Made by a program: the position numbers and the translations under genes. A stretch of DNA of 15,242 nucleotides, taken from the NCBI GenBank assembly GCA_945874095.1, contig CAMCFM010000042.1, positions 1 through 15,242 of the forward strand, in the 5' to 3' direction. Origin of the DNA: Candidatus Kuenenia stuttgartensis (GTDB taxonomy: Bacteria; Planctomycetota; Planctomycetia; Isosphaerales; Isosphaeraceae). Positions 1-8,114 of this stretch are shown piece after piece. A model generated the notes under the pieces. It was not told where the DNA came from. It was given only the letters and a program-made list of their open reading frames with translations, and did not search any database. The first letter of the stretch is position 1. Each line of letters starts with the position of its first letter.

Positions 1-143
1 GCTTAAAAGATATGTGGTCTAATAGCTTTCGGTCTGGGAATTAAAATCACTGACTGTTGGCCTGCAATCCAAAACCATCCTCAAAAACTGGAAGTGATTC
101 ACGACCAGTTCCTAAGGACTCAGCGAATTTGGAAGCGAATCAG

Positions 144-470
144 CTATGACTTGGCTTTGTGCTCAGCGATCATTGGGGCCATTGCGGCATCAAGGTCGGC
201 CAGAGGCTCAAATGTGACATGACACATTTGCCCGTAATTATTCGCATGATAAATCTGGTACGCGTCAAAAGCCGCAGGATCTTCCACGTCAAGCAAAGCG
301 TAGCCGCCCCAGCCCGTTCCATATGCATGAACGTGCTTGACGCCCTTCTCAACATTCCCCCAGTTACCGGTCTTGGCCATGGCCTCGTTGGCGATGCTCC
401 AGGTTCGGTCGAACAATGATTTGTCAATGGCACCCCGGTACTCGAAACGCTGTAGATACAGTTGACCCAT
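144..470 (-). CDS. Small hypothetical protein, 108 aa
   Basis: A 108-residue soluble protein with no signal peptide or membrane segment. Alternating strand-like and helix-like stretches (a strand near residues 2-9, a helix near 18-33, a Gly-rich strand near 46-60, a helix near 64-75, a strand near 80-88, a C-terminal helix) would fit a small dimeric alpha/beta ferredoxin-like fold, as in many DUF-class single-domain proteins; this is inference from pattern only. The most distinctive part is YHANNYGQMCHVTFEPL (about residues 73-89). The ATG at 470 is supported by a strong Shine-Dalgarno match, GGAAGG on the minus strand at 479-484, eight bases upstream. The stop is TAG. The gene stands alone: upstream lie 385 non-coding bases before the end of the membrane glycosyltransferase gene. 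I do not recognise a specific family and assign no function. Longer open frames overlapping it on either strand lack a start signal or protein-like content. Confidence 0.75.
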   Translation of the reverse strand: MGQLYLQRFEYRGAIDKSLFDRTWSIANEAMAKTGNWGNVEKGVKHVHAYGTGWGGYALLDVEDPAAFDAYQIYHANNYGQMCHVTFEPLADLDAAMAPMIAEHKAKS

Positions 471-478
471 CTCTCCGA

Positions 479-484
479 CCTTCC
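479..484 (-). promoter_or_regulatory. Ribosome binding site of the 108-aa gene
   Basis: GGAAGG on the minus strand, preceded by an A-rich run and separated by 8 bases from the ATG at 470. It is one of the strongest Shine-Dalgarno matches in the window and fixes the start of this small gene. Confidence 0.6.
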
Positions 485-587
485 TTTTTTTGTGATTATT
501 CCAAGACGCAGAATACCTGATTCCAAAACAAGATCGGCTCTAGCGACTTCGTCAAACCCAGTCTGGATTTGAAACCAGCCTTGAACC

Positions 588-603
588 AAATCCTTAAGGA
601 TTT
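588..603. repeat. Perfect 16-bp palindrome
   Basis: AAATCCTTAAGGATTT is its own reverse complement over 16 bases. It sits 118 bases upstream of the start of the 108-aa gene and about 250 bases past the end of the glycosyltransferase gene. It could be a protein-binding dyad; it is too AT-rich and lacks the T run expected of an intrinsic terminator. Since a 16-bp perfect palindrome is only mildly unexpected by chance in 15 kb, function is unproven. Confidence 0.5.
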
Positions 604-855
604 CAAACATCCGTGATCAATATTTCCGATATCTAATCACTCATTGAAAATTATCAGAATGGTCGTGGAGAAGCAAGCTATTTCGCGAGTATTTCTAAAT
701 AATCAAACAGTTTAATTCCAAAAACGACTGGATTCCATCGTTTTAACCATCAGGCCAATATAACATCCGGTTTTAAGAGTTCTCTCTCCCACGCTCGCTC
801 TTTTTGTAGGATGGCCGCTGGGAATCCACTCTCTCCTAGTTATTCTGCGCAGCTA

Positions 856-2796
856 TCAATAAGGCGACAACTTCTCCCAGAATTCAATCTCCCCAAAATC
901 CATCCGCTTTTCGTAGAGCCGGCGAATCGTCTCATTTGATTTTCTGAGCTGCGGAATATTCATCGGATTCGTCCTGATCGAGTCCCATACCACCAGACTC
1001 CCTACATCGGCATTCTCAAGGTCTTTCGAGATCTCGGAATCAAAGTCGTATTTCGTAAACCAGTTCATTAATATAAGCGACTCCAAACGCCCAATCGGGA
1101 GCCTGTCCACCGTCCCAAGAAATGACGGAAATGGCTGATAACTCAGTAGATTCAAGATTCTGGTCTCGCGTGTCGATTCCACCCGCAACCATGCATCTGC
1201 CTGAATCCAGTCCGGCCAGTGATAATGGTAGTAGTTCCCATTGTTTGGGTAGCCGGCACGACATCCCGGCGGTGAATATGGTGGATACGTCCCATTCAAT
1301 AATGCTTCATATGCAATCGGAGTATAACTCAATTCTGCATAAATCGTTGACTCGACCTGTCCTGTATAAAGCATCAGCCCAGTCACTGCAAACCATGTCA
1401 GACCCTGAAAATGCTTCATCTCTATCATCAACCATGCAGGTAATACCGCCAGCCCGATACACTCCAATATCATTAATGGCTGTTTTAAATATCCATGATC
1501 CACTGGATGCACCATCCGGTAAAGCCCTCCAGTCAGAGCAATTAACAGCAAAACAAGCCCACGTTGTTTCCATATCTTATTTCGTGATCCGACAACCATC
1601 CAGATACAAAAAATGATGTACCAGAAATGGCGAGGGATTACATAATATGTCTTCACTGCGTCGACCCACTCGACAAATATCCCGCGATTATATGCGCTGT
1701 CCTGCTGCAATGGAAATTGCAATGCGGCAAGAAACTCGGGCGTTCGCCATTGACCAAGCACAGGCTCGAAAAAAATCAGCCCTGCAATCAATGCCGAAGC
1801 GGACAAAATCAAGACCCGTTTCAAGATATTCCTGAAATATCCTGTATCTCTCTGAAGCCTTTCCGATTCCGTCGATTCCGCCCACCAGATACCTGTGATT
1901 ATCATCGGTACAAACAGAATCACATGAGGCCTGATCGCCATTGCAAGCGCAAATGCAATCCCTGAAAATATATCGCCCAATCGTCTCTTTTGAAGTACCC
2001 CAGGTAAGCAAAATGCCAGCATCGCAAGCTCTGTCGCGTGTGCATCACGCTGAGCCACTTCTGTGAATGGCAATGTAGATTCGTATGAAATCAATCCAAT
2101 CACTGCCAGAACTCCATACCGCCAATGGCCTAACTGACGTGCTGACCAATAGATCAGAGTGATACACAAGGTTCCCATGATCATCATGTCCATCAGGAAA
2201 TAACCCGGTGGATACCCCCATCCAAATAATTTTGCAGATAACCATGCAATTTCCATTTCGCCTGGAAACTGATATGTCCGCATCGCTGTCCACGGGAATT
2301 CGCCTAAATCCCAAAGCCTCGCCATCACCAGGACATGCTCGTGATCCGTCCATAGAGGCTGAATCAAAAACTGAGGGATCCACACCACGCAAAACCCGAT
2401 GAGACCTGTTAATAGAAAAACGGATATTGTTGTAAATCGAGAAATCACAAGTTGCTTGAGTTTATCGGAAAACGCTAAAATCCATTTCGCCAAATCTGCC
2501 AACTCCGGGTCGTATGGTCGAATTCGCTCCATCTTCTTTAATACAATGCAGGCAATTGGACCAAAAACGATCAGCCATATCACCCTCGGTTGCTTCGATG
2601 GATGAATCGGCAACTTATAAAAAAATCCCTCCAATGCGACATAAATCAACCCTGCAAGCGTAAATGCTGCTGCCAAACCAGCGCGGGCCATCAGCCTTGC
2701 ACGTTCCGATTGTATTTGCTTCTGGCCATCGGGATTCATCAAACGCCCATTCTTGTTCGGAGCCAATTCGAGCAGATACCGAATGGATTTCTGCAC
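856..2796 (-). CDS. Polytopic membrane glycosyltransferase, GT-C type (putative)
   Basis: A 646-residue integral membrane protein with roughly a dozen hydrophobic segments (for example near residues 36-58, 72-87, 120-142, 198-217, 227-240, 276-305, then several more to about 480) and a soluble C-terminal part of about 160 residues. The layout fits GT-C enzymes (ArnT/PMT/GT39-like), which move a sugar from a polyprenyl-phosphate carrier to an extracytoplasmic acceptor. The acidic pair D151 and E153 in LWTDHEHVL, just after an early membrane segment, sits where GT-C enzymes keep their catalytic acidic residues; QRDAH (249-253) lies in the region equivalent to the RE-type motif. This is the last gene of the four-gene cluster, 39 bases after the deacetylase. 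The start is uncertain: the longest frame opens with GTG at 2796 without a clear Shine-Dalgarno, and an ATG at 2739 (residue 20) is possible. Acceptor and donor are unknown. Confidence 0.7.
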   Translation of the reverse strand: MQKSIRYLLELAPNKNGRLMNPDGQKQIQSERARLMARAGLAAAFTLAGLIYVALEGFFYKLPIHPSKQPRVIWLIVFGPIACIVLKKMERIRPYDPELADLAKWILAFSDKLKQLVISRFTTISVFLLTGLIGFCVVWIPQFLIQPLWTDHEHVLVMARLWDLGEFPWTAMRTYQFPGEMEIAWLSAKLFGWGYPPGYFLMDMMIMGTLCITLIYWSARQLGHWRYGVLAVIGLISYESTLPFTEVAQRDAHATELAMLAFCLPGVLQKRRLGDIFSGIAFALAMAIRPHVILFVPMIITGIWWAESTESERLQRDTGYFRNILKRVLILSASALIAGLIFFEPVLGQWRTPEFLAALQFPLQQDSAYNRGIFVEWVDAVKTYYVIPRHFWYIIFCIWMVVGSRNKIWKQRGLVLLLIALTGGLYRMVHPVDHGYLKQPLMILECIGLAVLPAWLMIEMKHFQGLTWFAVTGLMLYTGQVESTIYAELSYTPIAYEALLNGTYPPYSPPGCRAGYPNNGNYYHYHWPDWIQADAWLRVESTRETRILNLLSYQPFPSFLGTVDRLPIGRLESLILMNWFTKYDFDSEISKDLENADVGSLVVWDSIRTNPMNIPQLRKSNETIRRLYEKRMDFGEIEFWEKLSPY

Positions 2797-2835
2797 CAGT
2801 AATACTGTAGGCGTTAGATCGATGAAAGTCAGCCC

Positions 2836-3837
2836 TTAGCTCATGGAATTCGCAATTTTTCCAAGCGTTACAATCGATGCCTTCGCTTTATTCTGCTCGA
2901 CGATTTTCAAAATCATCTTTAAAGTCTTCATTTCCGGATCGCTCACCACCAAACACGATGGATGAGCCAGAAAGTCGTAAACCCCGCCCATTTCAATCAC
3001 AGTTTCCAGGCCCCGCCGAACCGCTTCCATAAAATCCTCCAACGGCCATCGACCATTCCGAAAAGCGCCAATATCACTGATCGGACTCATCGGAATTTCA
3101 ATAAGACCTGTCGGATATTTGAAAGGCTGCGCTTTCGCCTGCGACTCCACAATCGACTGAAATACGGTTTCATCAGGCCGAGTACCAGGCTTCGTGTTTG
3201 CATGTGCGGGATAAACGCTGCTCACATACGTATAACCCATCTTCAAAAGCATTTGCTGCAAGTCCTCACGCCCATGAAGACCTGTCTGAAAACCACCCGG
3301 CGTGCGAAACCCATCCGGCCTCTGCAAGTCCAAACGACTTTTAAACGCCTTCTCGGCGATCACAATGTTACGCTCAATTTCTTGGGCCACAGAACGACCC
3401 TCCAGCAACCACGGCGCCCTCTTGAACCGGAATTGTAATTCTTCAACCGTCTTTGCAAGCAAATAGATATGATCATATGAGTGGTTGCCAACCACATGAC
3501 CATCGTCCATAATCCCCTTCAACCACGAAACATCAGGCTGCTCCATCGTCCGCCCAAGTGCGAAAAAGTGGACCAGTCCACCACTATTCTTCACAAGTCT
3601 TGCTGCCTCAACAGCATATCGTTTCGTTGGTTCGTCCAGATTGCCTTTCTCATAATCCCAGTGCATCTGGTCGCGGGTCGGGAATTCACGACTCATCTCT
3701 AAATCCAGAGAGATCACAATCTTCGCCTTACCACTCTTATCCTGGCCATAACCTTTGCCAGCCATGAATGTTCCGAGTGCAAGACTGCCTGAGCATCCGA
3801 TCATCTGCCGACGTGTGATCTGGTTCTTTTTTTTCAT
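2836..3837 (-). CDS. Tat-exported polysaccharide deacetylase-like protein (CE4/NodB fold)
   Basis: A 333-residue protein with a twin-arginine leader (ITRRQMIGCSG at residues 7-17, then a short hydrophobic stretch), so it is probably exported folded. CE4-type motifs are in order: a first motif SLDLE (43-47) with the Asp base and the D-x-E form seen in HpPgdA-like members rather than TFDDG; the metal motif HSYDH (119-123); RTPGG (178-182) as the third motif; and a late His in FLAHP (289-293). Known members remove N- or O-acetyl groups from peptidoglycan, chitin or other glycans using a divalent metal; the substrate here cannot be read. The ATG at 3835-3837 overlaps the TGA of the isochorismatase-like gene (ATGA), so translation is probably coupled. 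A run of eight A follows the ATG directly. The gene is followed by the GT-C gene, suggesting glycan-related work outside the cytoplasmic membrane. Confidence 0.8.
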   Translation of the reverse strand: MKKKNQITRRQMIGCSGSLALGTFMAGKGYGQDKSGKAKIVISLDLEMSREFPTRDQMHWDYEKGNLDEPTKRYAVEAARLVKNSGGLVHFFALGRTMEQPDVSWLKGIMDDGHVVGNHSYDHIYLLAKTVEELQFRFKRAPWLLEGRSVAQEIERNIVIAEKAFKSRLDLQRPDGFRTPGGFQTGLHGREDLQQMLLKMGYTYVSSVYPAHANTKPGTRPDETVFQSIVESQAKAQPFKYPTGLIEIPMSPISDIGAFRNGRWPLEDFMEAVRRGLETVIEMGGVYDFLAHPSCLVVSDPEMKTLKMILKIVEQNKAKASIVTLGKIANSMS

Positions 3838-4901
3838 TTTCGTTTCATTTCAATCCACGAACTCTGTGTGATCATTAAATTCAGGGCTGCAAAGCTTACG
3901 GAAGCATTTGTGGCATGGCGTGGCGAATCCTGTCCAGGAAAGGTTGCAATCGTTGCATCACCTACCAGAAATACATTGAAATCCTGCTGCAAATTTTCGT
4001 AGCCAGCTGTCGTTTTGCAAACACACATATCTGTGTTGTATCCAGCAAGCAGAATGTGGCGGATTCCCATCTGCTTTAAATGGTCGCGAAGTTTTCCGTA
4101 TCCATCACCATCGTAAATCACCAGATCATTCAAAGCCACGTCAATCGACGACATCACGGGTACAGGTAATTCCCAGAACCCTTCATGATCATATTTCGAT
4201 GAGGCATCAAGCCCAGGAAATGCTTTGAAATAGGATTGAATCGGATGATCAGGATCAATCTTGATCTCTGTTGGGAGCGGTTCGCCTTTATATTCAAAGG
4301 CCTCAAGCTTTCTATGCAATTCCTGCAACCCCTCTTTTCGCATCGCTGCAGTCGGTTGGGAATTCCATGATCGATATACTTTATCGCGAATCGGATCTTC
4401 CTTGCCTGGAAGACTATAAGCAACCAGACGTGCTTTACCACGAAGTCGTTTCAAAAGCGGATTAATCACATCGCGGGCATGTTGAAGCACCAGACGGTTT
4501 TTTTGAGGAGTACATTGAAATGCAACTCCAGATGGCTGAGGCGTACGCCATCCCTGACCGTCATCAATCCCCCAGGGATGAACTACGATCACAGCCGTTT
4601 GGTTCGCATTCAACCGGTTTGGTATTTCAATGATTCCTCGAGCATTATAACTCCATCTCCATGCACGAACATGCAACTCACCGTCGGGGTCGTTAATCAA
4701 TATGGGCGATTCAAACCTGGTCTCACACTTGATTGGCTCAACATAATGTGGAAAATCGCTTAAAATTGGTCGGGCCACCCGAACTGGCTTTAACTCATTC
4801 ACATATGATGATGGATCGGCAGCCTCAGTCTTTTTAAAACCTGAGTAAAGCGCTGCTGCACCAGCTGCCAGAAATTTACGTCGTTGGAATGTGCTTGACA
4901 T
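3834..4901 (-). CDS. Tat-exported isochorismatase-like cysteine hydrolase family protein
   Basis: A 355-residue protein from the chosen ATG at 4901; an in-frame ATG at 4940 adds 13 residues. The leader FQRRKFLAAGAAALYSG is a typical Tat signal. The C-terminal half has the isochorismatase/cysteine-hydrolase signature GYNTDMCVCKTT, with the nucleophile-position Cys at residue 293 (306 from the upstream ATG), followed by FLVGDAT. The first core strand reads AVIVVHPWGIDDGQGW, so the usual Asp in LxxDxQ is replaced or shifted, and the normal catalytic Lys position is not obvious. The family hydrolyses amides or vinyl ethers (isochorismate, nicotinamide, N-carbamoyl compounds); this member is longer than the usual ~200 residues and its reaction is unknown. 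Start choice: AAAGGA seven bases before 4901 is ideal, but the 4940 ATG also has AAGGA and forms an ATGA overlap with the dehydrogenase stop. Its own TGA overlaps the ATG of the deacetylase gene. Confidence 0.75.
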   Translation of the reverse strand: MSSTFQRRKFLAAGAAALYSGFKKTEAADPSSYVNELKPVRVARPILSDFPHYVEPIKCETRFESPILINDPDGELHVRAWRWSYNARGIIEIPNRLNANQTAVIVVHPWGIDDGQGWRTPQPSGVAFQCTPQKNRLVLQHARDVINPLLKRLRGKARLVAYSLPGKEDPIRDKVYRSWNSQPTAAMRKEGLQELHRKLEAFEYKGEPLPTEIKIDPDHPIQSYFKAFPGLDASSKYDHEGFWELPVPVMSSIDVALNDLVIYDGDGYGKLRDHLKQMGIRHILLAGYNTDMCVCKTTAGYENLQQDFNVFLVGDATIATFPGQDSPRHATNASVSFAALNLMITQSSWIEMKRK

Positions 4902-4908
4902 CTGATTG

Positions 4909-4914
4909 TCCTTT
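4909..4914 (-). promoter_or_regulatory. Ribosome binding site supporting the start at 4901
   Basis: AAAGGA on the minus strand, seven bases before the ATG at 4901. It gives the isochorismatase-like protein a compact Tat leader beginning MSSTFQRRKF. It competes with the upstream ATG at 4940, which has its own AAGGA inside the end of the dehydrogenase gene, so the start is not settled. Confidence 0.5.
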
Positions 4915-4936
4915 GTTTCTATGAATTTCCGAGACC

Positions 4937-7900
4937 TCATTTTGATCCTTCGACTTTCTGAAGATATGCGAATAAATCTCGCAGTTCTTGTGGTTTGAAA
5001 AGTTTGTAAAGTCCATCAGGCATGAGTGATGTGAGTGAATCGCGCCGGTCTGCAACTTCGCTGGCAACCACCTGTGACTCGTTGCCCTGAGAATCAATTA
5101 CCTTTAAAAGGCCCCCAGTCTGAGATATGATCAAAACGTCCAGCACCCGACCATCTTTCAACTCCAGAATCTGGGTCTGGTATTCCTTGCGAACAACTCC
5201 TGATGGATCCACCAGGCTTGTCAATAGCCATTGCCGATCGGTTCTGTTGGCACCCGTGAGTTCCGGTCCGATTGTATTTCCTTCGCCATTCAGCTTGTGG
5301 CAGCGGGCACAATTATTGGTGAATAAAACACGCCCTTTTGTAATATCACCCTCAGCAGCCCTTAGATCGTTATTTAATCGTCGGACTTCAGCCAACCGTT
5401 CTTCCGGAGTTGCAACCTGTACCCGCCCCCAAATCCTGATCGCTTTCTCTTTTAAAGCAGACGAACCAAGAGATTCAATTCTGCCGACCTGATTCAATTC
5501 GAAATCTGCTTTCGGAATCCTGCTGATTTCTACTGCCTCAAGAATCTTCTGGCAGGCATCAGGCCGAGAAAGCAATAAATCGCGAATCTGAGCTTTCATA
5601 GTATTTGACGATTTTGTATATTCTTTTATCATAACATCGATTTCTCGGTCCCCCATCAATCGACCCATCGCCTGCCATGCGGCATTTCTTGTGATCAAGG
5701 AGGGTGATTTTAATAACGATAAACATTGTGATGACCAGTTTTCCCATTTTAAATCGGCAGCCGTTAGCAAATACGCTTCCAACGTTTTTTCTGGGATCGA
5801 GGATTGCCCTTGAACCATAATCTTCGAAGCATCTTCACGCGGTTTTGATCGTCCCATTCTTGCTGCAATTTCCCAGATAATGATATTTTCTGGTTCAGCG
5901 CCATACACTTCTGTCATATAATCCGACCACATTTTTCCTGAGATTTTTGGAGATGCTCCACGTAGCGATTCAAGAATGATCGCCAACCGTCGATCTTGTA
6001 ATGGTTTAGATGATTTTAACATCTTTGCCAGCCAATCACCTGCAAATTCGCCACCCTGATTGGCCAGCATTTGAATAAAACGTGGCAGAATGGTCTGATC
6101 AATGACTGGTACATTCTCATGATCCAGTCGTTCCAAAGATCCTGCCATTTGTTTTAGGTTTGATCGAGCGATTTTTTCCGATGACCACCAGAGTCGTAAT
6201 GCAAGTTGTGGATCATTTGATATGCTCGATGAGCGTCTGACAACCGACTCCCAAATCACTATAGATCCTATTCGGGCAGTAGTTGCAGCATATTGTCCCA
6301 AGATTCTTAAATCTGTTTCTTTTTCGATCGACTTAATTAGAGCAGTCTCAAGATCTGAGGAAACAGTTGTATTTCGGTCACCTATGAACTGGATCGCCGA
6401 TCGGCGAATCACTGCGTCTCTATCATTTAAACAATTCTTCAGCAAATCATCTGTCACGATGCTGGCTCTAATCTCCTGAGATTGCTGCGATATCAGTGTC
6501 CATAATATTTCGCGCCTCAATTGTTCAGATATATTGGGATGATCCCAGGCCGATTTTAATAATGTGATCGACTCTTTATCATGACGCTCTTTCAAAATAC
6601 GTCGTGATCGACGAACAATTGCAATATTCTGACTTGATAATCCATCGATCAGTTGGACAGTACCGAGTTTTGAAATATCACCAATCAAGCCCATTCCAGG
6701 CCTTTGATCGGTGGCTGATTTGATCATATAAATCCGTCCGTTGGTACGGTCCCAGTCAGCATCAGGGTCCGGATGCGCCATCCTTTCATCGTGCCAGTCG
6801 GCGACATAAATATTCCCATCAACTCCTAGAGCCAGATCATTTGGAGCAAACCATTGATCATTGCTGTTTAAAATCAAATCCGTTTGTTTTGTCTTGAATG
6901 TTGACCCCTCTGGAATTAAATCAAATGCAGAGACCCAGTGCGATAGCACATTGGCCCCAATATATTTCCCTCTGTATTTTAATGGCCACTGATCCGCTTC
7001 ATAAAAAATCCCACCAGCTGTCACATGGCCGCCCTTGGGATTCTCGTGAGTCATATGATCGAAATGACCATAAGCAAACGGGTTATGTAGTGGCCCGTGT
7101 TTTCCGAACTGCTTCCAGTAATAGGCGTCCTGCACAACATCCAATGCAATATGAGGACCAAAATTGGTGCTTGCAAAAAGGTTGCCGGAACGATCCAGAT
7201 CAAGGCCCCACATATTTCCACCACCCTCGGCATAAAGCTCGAACCGATCGGTGGGCGGATGGTACCTCCAGATACCTTGCTGAAATTCAATCCCTCGAAT
7301 CTTTGCGGTCACGGTTGAGCCTTGAAGGCCGTAGAGCCAACCGTCGTTCCCCCAGGTCAGGGAGTTGGCCAGACTGTGGGCATCGTCCATCCCGAAGCCT
7401 GTCAGTAGGACTTTTGGATCTGAGTCGGGGATATCGTCTTGATTAGAGTCTTTATAATGCAATAAATAAGGTGCCTGAAGTACGTAAACACCCTGATCAC
7501 CAAATGCAAAGCCTGTGGATAAGTTTAAACCTGAGATAAAGTCGTGCGATGCATCGGCACGTCCATCGCCGTTTTTATCTTCTAAAATCGTAAGCCTGTC
7601 AGCTCCCTTTGGACCACGTGGTGGAGGTTCGGGAATCCGGTCGTATTGGGTTCGACTAAATCGGTCGACTTTAATGCGATTTAAACCGGCAGGATTTGGA
7701 TACTGGAGGTATTGAATGACCCAAAGCCGGCCACGATCATCAAAGTCGATGGCAACTGGTTGTCTGACAAGAGGTTCTGAAGAGACTATGGTCACTTTGA
7801 GGCCATCGGCCATCTTCATTTTACTTATTGCAATCTCGGGCGTGTTGTTCTGGGCATATAAAGACTTTGATATAGAGACGAGTACAATTAAAATGCAAAG

Positions 7901-7972
7901 TATCAATGAAATCAATCGCTGATTCCATTTGAATTGAGGCACAAGGTTGTTCGGACTGATGATTGTGAGCAT
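4937..7972 (-). CDS. PVC-type membrane-bound dehydrogenase with C-terminal CxxCH cytochrome domain
   Basis: A 1011-residue exported protein. A Sec signal peptide spans residues 1-40 (hydrophobic core 20-35, likely cleavage after SLYA). Residues about 52-410 form the PVC-type dehydrogenase beta-propeller related to soluble glucose/sorbosone dehydrogenases, with acidic calcium-type loops (DKNGDGRAD, DSNQDDIPD) and blades ending in VADWHD and NGRIYMI. About 430-850 is rich in paired helices with Arg/Leu patterns typical of HEAT-like repeats. The C-terminus is the Planctomycetes/Verrucomicrobia-type heme domain: CARCH at 888-892 (DNA 5297-5311) and a likely axial Met at 984 (SLMPDG). The family is thought to oxidise sugars or alcohols and pass electrons to the attached heme c, outside the cytoplasmic membrane; the substrate is unknown. 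It is the first gene of the cluster. The ATG at 7972 has no clear Shine-Dalgarno. Its stop overlaps a possible ATG of the next gene. Confidence 0.9.
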   Translation of the reverse strand: MLTIISPNNLVPQFKWNQRLISLILCILIVLVSISKSLYAQNNTPEIAISKMKMADGLKVTIVSSEPLVRQPVAIDFDDRGRLWVIQYLQYPNPAGLNRIKVDRFSRTQYDRIPEPPPRGPKGADRLTILEDKNGDGRADASHDFISGLNLSTGFAFGDQGVYVLQAPYLLHYKDSNQDDIPDSDPKVLLTGFGMDDAHSLANSLTWGNDGWLYGLQGSTVTAKIRGIEFQQGIWRYHPPTDRFELYAEGGGNMWGLDLDRSGNLFASTNFGPHIALDVVQDAYYWKQFGKHGPLHNPFAYGHFDHMTHENPKGGHVTAGGIFYEADQWPLKYRGKYIGANVLSHWVSAFDLIPEGSTFKTKQTDLILNSNDQWFAPNDLALGVDGNIYVADWHDERMAHPDPDADWDRTNGRIYMIKSATDQRPGMGLIGDISKLGTVQLIDGLSSQNIAIVRRSRRILKERHDKESITLLKSAWDHPNISEQLRREILWTLISQQSQEIRASIVTDDLLKNCLNDRDAVIRRSAIQFIGDRNTTVSSDLETALIKSIEKETDLRILGQYAATTARIGSIVIWESVVRRSSSISNDPQLALRLWWSSEKIARSNLKQMAGSLERLDHENVPVIDQTILPRFIQMLANQGGEFAGDWLAKMLKSSKPLQDRRLAIILESLRGASPKISGKMWSDYMTEVYGAEPENIIIWEIAARMGRSKPREDASKIMVQGQSSIPEKTLEAYLLTAADLKWENWSSQCLSLLKSPSLITRNAAWQAMGRLMGDREIDVMIKEYTKSSNTMKAQIRDLLLSRPDACQKILEAVEISRIPKADFELNQVGRIESLGSSALKEKAIRIWGRVQVATPEERLAEVRRLNNDLRAAEGDITKGRVLFTNNCARCHKLNGEGNTIGPELTGANRTDRQWLLTSLVDPSGVVRKEYQTQILELKDGRVLDVLIISQTGGLLKVIDSQGNESQVVASEVADRRDSLTSLMPDGLYKLFKPQELRDLFAYLQKVEGSK

Positions 7973-8114
7973 GGACTTGTCGGCTTAATCAGGCTTGAAA
8001 CTGGCACATCAATTGAGAATTTCAGGACACTTTCACATGATCATCATGCTGATATCCGGAACGCTTTTCAAGCCTTGAAGCTTTAAGAATCTCCGATTCA
8101 GCCTTTGATTCGAC
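7973..8114. other. Short intergenic region upstream of the four-gene cluster
   Basis: 142 bases between the ATPase stop and the dehydrogenase start. This is the natural place for the promoter of the four-gene cluster, although read-through from the ATPase is possible since both run leftward. A small dyad, TTCAAGCCTTGAA, lies near 8068-8080 but no T run follows it on the minus strand, so I do not call a terminator. No clear -35/-10 pair could be picked. Confidence 0.4.

Larger units (their letters stand above)
471..855. other. Intergenic region with a 16-bp palindrome
   Basis: A 385-base AT-rich gap between the end of the glycosyltransferase gene and the start of the 108-aa gene, both on the minus strand. 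It must contain the 108-aa gene's ribosome binding site and probably its promoter, but I see no convincing -35/-10 pair. A 16-bp perfect palindrome lies at 588-603. No tRNA, no protein-like frame with a start signal, and no GC-rich hairpin followed by a T run was seen. Confidence 0.6.

Noticed and set aside
170..610. 146-codon minus-strand frame overlapping the 108-aa gene
   Set aside because: The competing frame has a strong Shine-Dalgarno and an ordered protein-like sequence; this one has neither.
2877..2890. Lipobox reading of the deacetylase leader (MIGC)
   Set aside because: The Cys at residue 15 comes right after the twin arginines, before any hydrophobic core, so a Tat leader fits better; the coordinates given are only an approximate pointer to this gene.
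6898..7446. 182-codon plus-strand frame opposite the dehydrogenase
   Set aside because: Antisense to conserved propeller blades; product is Arg/Ser/His-rich and lacks domain features.
8068..8080. TTCAAGCCTTGAA dyad as a terminator for the ATPase gene
   Set aside because: The stem is short and AT-rich and no T run follows on the minus strand.
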